From Streptomyces vinaceus (GTDB lineage: Bacteria > Actinomycetota > Actinomycetes > Streptomycetales > Streptomycetaceae): 64,000 nucleotides of DNA. The notes under the pieces are model-generated. The model saw only the letters and a list, made by a program, of their open reading frames with translations. It had not been told where the DNA came from and did not search any database. How positions within the stretch are numbered: the first letter of the stretch is position 1; each line of letters begins with the position of its first letter. The stretch spans positions 1,240,001-1,304,000 of the forward strand of contig NZ_CP023692.1 in NCBI RefSeq assembly GCF_008704935.1, in the 5' to 3' direction. This document shows, piece by piece, positions 59,878 through 64,000 of the stretch. Made by a program: the position numbers and the translations under genes.

Positions 59878-60050
59878 CGCCTGCGAGGTGAGCTGTCGGG
59901 TTCGGACTGGAGATGTCCGGCCGCGCATGAACGGAACATGAACGGCTTCACCCCGAGCTGTTCGGACCGAAAGATCCGGAACAGCGGCCTACCTGGTTCC
60001 CCCGCTCCTGCCGCGCGCGTGAATAGTCGGGTGCGGTTTCCGGACGGCGG
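59878..60050 (-). promoter_or_regulatory. c-di-AMP (ydaO/yuaA) riboswitch
   Basis: On the minus strand the three conserved blocks come in order: GGGGGAACCA, CGGGGTGAAGCC and CCGAACCCGACAGCTCACCTCG, ending near the Shine-Dalgarno of the M23 peptidase. These are the diagnostic ydaO-type elements. The exact 5' boundary (about 60050) is approximate. In actinobacteria this class precedes resuscitation/cell-wall hydrolase genes and turns them off on ligand binding. Confidence 0.9.
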
Positions 60051-60351
60051 CAGGATTCGGCGGTCCATCCGGATCGATCGCGAAGGTAATCGAGTTGAGG
60101 CACGCGGAACAAGCCACGAATTTCCTGACGGATTCACAGAACGGGGAATCCGACGGAATTCCGGTCACCCTCCGTCCATTCCCCGGCGCCAACAACCGCT
60201 CCGGCCGGGCCATTCGACTTCGGTGATCAGGCACTCACGGTCACCGTATGATCTGGCTCACGGGGCCGGGTCCGATCTCGCCTCCGGCAATGGCAAGTTG
60301 GTGCCAAGTAGCGTAATTCGGACAGACCGCCACGATGCGGAGGAGTGCCCC

Positions 60352-61173
60352 GTGACCCAGCAGATACCCCGGCCCGCACTGACGGAGCCCGTACCCGAGC
60401 CCGAACTCGAAGGAGTGCGCAACTTCCGTGACGTGGGCGGGTTGCCGACCACCGACGGGCGCCGGGTCAAGCCGGGAAAACTGTTCCGTAGCGGACATCT
60501 GGCACATGCCACCGAAACCGATGCAGAATTCCTCGCATCGCTCGGCCTGCACACCATCTTCGACTTCCGCAACAACGCCGACCACGCCCTGGAGGGGCTC
60601 GACGTGGAGCTCCCCGGCGTACGGAACGTCAACATCCCGCTGTCGGATCCGGCCGACGGCAAGGAGTTCTGGAAGATGGTCCGCGACGGAGGGGTCGAAC
60701 AGCTCCGCGGGCTCCTCGGCGACGGAAAGGCCGCCGACCGGATGGCCGACTCCTACCGCGCGATGATCGAGAACCGCACCGCCGAGCACAGCCGGGTCGT
60801 GCACGCCCTCGCCGAGGACAGCGTCCCGGCGCTCATGCACTGCGCGGCCGGCAAGGACCGGGCCGGCCTGTCGATCGCCGTCACCCTGCTCGCACTGGGC
60901 GTCGAGCGCGAGGCGATCGTGGCGGACTACCTGGAGTCCAACGCCCCGCACCGGCGCTACCGCGTGCGCCGCGGCAGCGAGGCGCCCGAGGCCCGCTCCC
61001 CCGAGGTGATGGAGCTGCTCGCGCCGCTGTTCGACGCCCGCGCCGAGTACCTGACCGCCGCGTTCGACGCGATCGACACGTACTGGGGCGGGGTCGACCG
61101 GTACCTCGCCGAGGGCCTCGGACTCTCCTCCGAGACCCTCGGCAGGCTGCGGGACCGGCTGCTCGACCGCTAG
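60352..61173 (+). CDS. Protein tyrosine/serine phosphatase
   Basis: This 273-aa protein has the family opener LEGVRNFRDVGGLPTTDGRRVKPGKLFRSGHLA and the catalytic P-loop MHCAAGKDRAGLS (HCxxGxxR, Cys about residue 165). It hydrolyses phosphate from proteins or phosphoinositide-like substrates. GTG 60352 has AGGAG eight bases upstream. The stop TAG (61171-61173) lies within the terminal CTAGG of the MITE-like repeat at 61170-61349, so the gene end was set by the insertion. Confidence 0.9.
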   Translation: MTQQIPRPALTEPVPEPELEGVRNFRDVGGLPTTDGRRVKPGKLFRSGHLAHATETDAEFLASLGLHTIFDFRNNADHALEGLDVELPGVRNVNIPLSDPADGKEFWKMVRDGGVEQLRGLLGDGKAADRMADSYRAMIENRTAEHSRVVHALAEDSVPALMHCAAGKDRAGLSIAVTLLALGVEREAIVADYLESNAPHRRYRVRRGSEAPEARSPEVMELLAPLFDARAEYLTAAFDAIDTYWGGVDRYLAEGLGLSSETLGRLRDRLLDR

Positions 61174-61349
61174 GTCGTGTCGTCAAAGTCCCGTCTGGTC
61201 GGCGGGGTCTGGCACGCACGCTCGCCGCGTTGTCGTCGGTCACCGACGCTCCGCGTCGATTCCCTCCTCCGCCTTGCGATCGCACGCACCAGACCCCGCC
61301 GACCACCGCCCTGACGGGCGGCCGACGCCACTTCGACGACACTCCCTAG
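61170..61349. repeat. 180-bp MITE-like palindromic element
   Basis: The terminal 20 bp are inverted repeats (CTAGGTCGTGTCGTCAAAGT against CTAGGGAGTGTCGTCGAAGT, 17 of 20 identical). A perfect inner 17-bp pair (61196-61212 and 61289-61305) can form a long stem. There is no coding content. It begins in the stop codon of the phosphatase gene. The start CTAGGCCGTGTC after the transketolase stop at 52350 resembles its end. Confidence 0.8.
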
Positions 61350-61365
61350 CCCGTGGAGCGGGCCG

Positions 61366-62748
61366 TCAGCCGCCGCCGACGGCCTGCTTCACCAGCGTCC
61401 TGCCGAAGTCCCACATGAGGGCGCCGCCGCCGTGCGCCTCGTCCATGACCTCGCGGAAGGCACCGACGAACCGGTCGACGTCCCGCTCGTCCACGATCAG
61501 CGGCGGGATGAGCTTGATGACCTCCAGGTGGTCACCCGACACCTGCGTCAGGATCCGGTGCTTCTGCAGCAGCGGCACCACGACCATCTGGGCGAAGAGC
61601 CCCTTGCGGGCCGCCTGGAGCATGGTCCACCGGCTGCGCAGTCCGAGCGAGGACGGCCGACCGAACTCGATGCCGATCATCAGTCCGCGCCCGCGCACCT
61701 CGTGGAGCAGCTCGTACTCGTCGACGAGCGCCGCGAGCCGCCCGCGCAGCAGGTCGCCCATGGCGCGTGCGTTCGCGACCACCGACTCCTCCTCCATCAC
61801 GGAGAGCACCGCCAGCCCGGCCGCCATCGCCTGCGCGTTGGAGCCGAAGCTGGCGGAGTGCACGAGCACCCGGTCCATGGACGAGTAGACCTTCTTGAAG
61901 ATCCAGTCCTTGCCCAGGGTGGCGCCCACCGGCACGTAGCCGCCGGAAAGGGCCTTGGCCACGCACACCAGATCCGGCTCCACGCCCGGCTCGTGCTGGT
62001 ACGCGTAGAAGTCGCCGGTCCGGCCGAGCCCCGTCTGCACCTCGTCCGCGATCAGCAGCGCCTTGTGCCGGCGCAGCAGCTCCTGCGCGGCGCGCAGGAA
62101 GCCGGGCGGGGCCGCGAGCACGCCCTTGCCCTGGATCGGCTCGACGACGAAGGCGGCGACGTCGCCCCGCTTCAGCTCCCGCTCCAGGGCGGCCAGGTCC
62201 CCGAGGGCGATCTTCGTATCGGGCAGCAGCGGCGCGAACCCGTCCCGGAACCCGCCCTCGCCGTTGACCGACAGCGAGCCCGTGGTCAGCCCGTGGAAGG
62301 CGTGGTCGCAGTACAGGATCCTGGGCCGGCCCGTGGCGTACCGGGCGAACTTCAGGGCCGTCTCCACCGCCTCGGTGCCGCTGTTGCCGAAGAAGACCCG
62401 GTCCAGGTGCGGACTGTACGAGAGCAGCTTCTCCGCCAGCAGCCCGGGCAGCGGCTGGCAGTCGAACCGGGTCAGGTCGGCGAGCTGGGCGTCCAGGACG
62501 TCGTGCAGGGCCCTGCGGACGACCGGGTGGTGCCGGCCCAGGCCCATGACCCCGAACCCGGCGAGCATGTCCAGGTAGTCGTTGCCCTCGGCGTCCCAGA
62601 AGTGCGCGCCCTCGGCCCGTACGTAGACCTTGTCGAAGCCGATCGTGTGCAGCATGCGCGGCAGCTGGTGGTTGAGGTGGCGCGCGTGCAGCTCGTACCG
62701 TTCCCCGCCCCGCTCGTCGAGCAGGGCGCGGAGGTCGAAGCCGGTCAC
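61366..62748 (-). CDS. Class III aminotransferase of hopanoid biosynthesis (HpnO-like)
   Basis: This 460-aa PLP enzyme shows YLDMLAGFGVMGLGRHHPVV, VFFGNSGTEAVETALKFARYATG, IADEVQTGLGRTGDFYAY and the Schiff-base lysine in CVAKALSGGYVPVGA. GTG 62748 overlaps the hpnH stop (GTGA). In Streptomyces hopanoid clusters an aminotransferase close to hpnH makes aminobacteriohopanetriol from the ribosyl-derived side chain. This is inferred from context; the fold is certain. Confidence 0.88.
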   Translation of the reverse strand: MTGFDLRALLDERGGERYELHARHLNHQLPRMLHTIGFDKVYVRAEGAHFWDAEGNDYLDMLAGFGVMGLGRHHPVVRRALHDVLDAQLADLTRFDCQPLPGLLAEKLLSYSPHLDRVFFGNSGTEAVETALKFARYATGRPRILYCDHAFHGLTTGSLSVNGEGGFRDGFAPLLPDTKIALGDLAALERELKRGDVAAFVVEPIQGKGVLAAPPGFLRAAQELLRRHKALLIADEVQTGLGRTGDFYAYQHEPGVEPDLVCVAKALSGGYVPVGATLGKDWIFKKVYSSMDRVLVHSASFGSNAQAMAAGLAVLSVMEEESVVANARAMGDLLRGRLAALVDEYELLHEVRGRGLMIGIEFGRPSSLGLRSRWTMLQAARKGLFAQMVVVPLLQKHRILTQVSGDHLEVIKLIPPLIVDERDVDRFVGAFREVMDEAHGGGALMWDFGRTLVKQAVGGG

Positions 62749-63773
62749 TGCTTCTCCCGGTTCCCCGAGACCGTCTCGCGGGCGGCGCGCAGGGATTCCT
62801 TGAGAGAGCCCATGGTGGCCAGGACGGCGGTGGGCTCGTACCCGCAGTGCGCCATGCAATTCGCGCAGCGCGGGTCCTTTCCACGGCCGTACTTGCTCCA
62901 GTCGGTCTCCTCGATCAGCTCCCGGTACGTCGGCACGTAGCCGTCGCTCATCAGGTAGCAGGGGCGCTGCCAGCCGAAGAGGGAGTAATTGGGAATGGCC
63001 CAGGCGGTGCAGGGGAAATCCACCTTGCCTTCCAGGAAGTCGAGGAAGAGCGGGGAGTGGTTGAGCCGCCAGCGCCGCCGGTTGCCGCCCGCGAAGGCCT
63101 TCCTGAAGAGTTCCCGGGTCTGTTCGACGCCCAGGAAGTGCTCCTGGTCGGGGGCCTTTTCATAGGCGTAAGCGGGCGAGATCATCATTTCGTCGACCTT
63201 GAGGTCGTCATTGAGGTAGTTGAGCACCTCGATGATCGTCTGCGGGGTGTCGGTGTTGAAGAAGGTGGAGTTGGTGGTGACCCGGAACCCGCGCCTCTTC
63301 GCCTCCTTGATGGCGGCGACCGCCTCGTCGAAGACGCCTTCCTTGGCCACCGACTCGTCGTGGCGTTCGCGCAGTCCGTCGATGTGCACCGCGAACGCGA
63401 AGTACGGCGACGGGGTGAACTTCTCGATCTTCTTGCGCAGCAGCATCGCGTTGGTGCACAGGAAAACGTACTTCCGCTTGGCCACCAACTGCCGGACGAT
63501 CTCGTCGATCTGCGGGTGCATCAGGGGCTCGCCGCCCGCGATGGACACCATCGGCGCGCCGGACTCCAGGACGGCGCCGACCGCCTGGGCCACCGGCATG
63601 CGCTGCTTGAGCACGCCCGCCGGGTGCTGGATCTTCCCGCACCCCTCGCAGGCCAGATTGCAGGCGTAGAGCGGTTCCAGCTCGACGATCAGCGGGAACT
63701 TCTCACGCTTGCGGAGCTTCTGTTCGAGAAGATACGTCCCGACCCTGATGGACTGTCGCAGCGGCATGGCCAT
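62745..63773 (-). CDS. hpnH: Adenosyl-hopene transferase HpnH (radical SAM)
   Basis: This 342-aa radical SAM enzyme has the cluster motif CNLACEGC (about 40-47) and SIAGGEPLMHPQID. Its C-terminal Cys-rich segment (CANCMAHCGYEP) is typical of HpnH. It joins the 5'-deoxyadenosyl radical to diploptene, the first step of C35 hopanoid formation. ATG 63773 is chosen because AGGAGG lies eight bases upstream; a GTG at 63780-63782 overlaps the preceding stop but the Shine-Dalgarno abuts it. It is coupled with the aminotransferase gene. Confidence 0.95.
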   Translation of the reverse strand: MAMPLRQSIRVGTYLLEQKLRKREKFPLIVELEPLYACNLACEGCGKIQHPAGVLKQRMPVAQAVGAVLESGAPMVSIAGGEPLMHPQIDEIVRQLVAKRKYVFLCTNAMLLRKKIEKFTPSPYFAFAVHIDGLRERHDESVAKEGVFDEAVAAIKEAKRRGFRVTTNSTFFNTDTPQTIIEVLNYLNDDLKVDEMMISPAYAYEKAPDQEHFLGVEQTRELFRKAFAGGNRRRWRLNHSPLFLDFLEGKVDFPCTAWAIPNYSLFGWQRPCYLMSDGYVPTYRELIEETDWSKYGRGKDPRCANCMAHCGYEPTAVLATMGSLKESLRAARETVSGNREKQ

Positions 63774-63778
63774 CTGGC

Positions 63779-64000
63779 TCACCTCCTGGGGAGCAGAAAA
63801 GAACGGTGCCAGTCATAAAACGCGGGCAGTACGGCACGCAATACGCGGAAGGCCGATATTCCACCGCGGAGCGTGCCGATGCGGACGAGCTCATGCTCCG
63901 GAGCGTCCACGATCACCCGGACGGCCGCAACCGGACGGTTCCAGCCATCGGCGGCGGCCTCCTCGGCGGTCCACAGGGTGGCCGCGGACTCCATGTCGAC
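63779..64000 (-). CDS. hpnG: HpnG-type nucleoside phosphorylase, C-terminal part (cut by window edge)
   Basis: The last 73 codons are visible. They start VDMESAATLWTAEEA, the nucleoside phosphorylase motif that binds the ribose, and end WHRSFLLPRR. HpnG releases adenine from adenosylhopane, the step after HpnH. The stop lies 5 bp before the hpnH ATG, fitting a hopanoid operon hpnG-hpnH-aminotransferase. The rest of the gene is beyond the window. Confidence 0.8.
   Translation of the reverse strand, partial: VDMESAATLWTAEEAAADGWNRPVAAVRVIVDAPEHELVRIGTLRGGISAFRVLRAVLPAFYDWHRSFLLPRR

Noticed and set aside
61196..61305. Simple transcription terminator
   Set aside because: The arms are separated by 76 bp and enclosed in outer terminal repeats, so a mobile palindrome fits better.

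Overview
This window is chromosomal DNA of a Streptomyces-type actinomycete. Base composition is very GC-rich with strong third-position bias. It carries genus hallmarks: a conservon (cvnABCD), a geosmin-type synthase, a 2-methylisoborneol-synthase-like cyclase, an RppA-type type III polyketide synthase, hopanoid genes, a monomeric NADP isocitrate dehydrogenase and a GH46 chitosanase. Most starts were fixed by Shine-Dalgarno spacing or by ATGA/GTGA overlaps.

Layout. 1-2765: lactate-utilisation genes (lutB fragment, lutA), cobF and a class V aminotransferase. 2871-2961: a 13-copy heptamer minisatellite. 2965-7883: two secreted tripeptidyl-aminopeptidase-like hydrolases and a GH71 glycosidase. 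7964-15961: two family 2B encapsulin shell genes, each paired with a different terpene cyclase, arranged divergently around an XRE/TPR regulator. 15973-29080: mostly housekeeping and accessory genes (CDF transporter, icd, DUF805, chitosanase, CorA, Mop-type regulator, ArgP/LysE pair, tandem NUDIX, MFS exporter, RTX-like secreted protein). 29133-33663: a tetrahydronaphthalene/flaviolin pigment locus (rppA, CYP158-like P450, cupin oxygenase; divergent second P450 coupled to an acyl-CoA carboxylase epsilon subunit). 33670-36399: VanW-family and YczE-family membrane proteins. 36439-42668: an NHLP/NHLM bacteriocin export operon headed by a double-glycine precursor peptide without cysteine.

43613-50572 is a genomic island in the 3' end of tRNA-Pro(GGG), bounded by a 43-bp direct repeat. 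Its codon use is visibly less GC-rich than that of its neighbours. Its intact cargo is a two-gene, translationally coupled operon: a large STAND-type P-loop NTPase with a SIR2-like N-terminus, then a 307-aa protein with an RxxxxH (HEPN-like) motif. This looks like an uncharacterised defence system. The rest is remnants and a dead IS5-type transposase.

50704-64000: a split transketolase whose leaderless promoter contains a perfect SoxR-type box, a conservon with an added GAF gene, a metallo-beta-lactamase-fold hydrolase, an SGNH hydrolase, a LysM/M23 endopeptidase under a c-di-AMP (ydaO) riboswitch, a tyrosine phosphatase whose stop codon lies inside a 180-bp MITE-like palindrome, and hopanoid side-chain genes (hpnG fragment, hpnH, aminotransferase).

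The most notable systems are the double encapsulin/terpene cyclase locus with a shared 33-bp motif on both sides of its regulator, the SIR2-STAND/HEPN-like island operon, the Cys-free NHLP precursor operon, and the SoxR-box transketolase.
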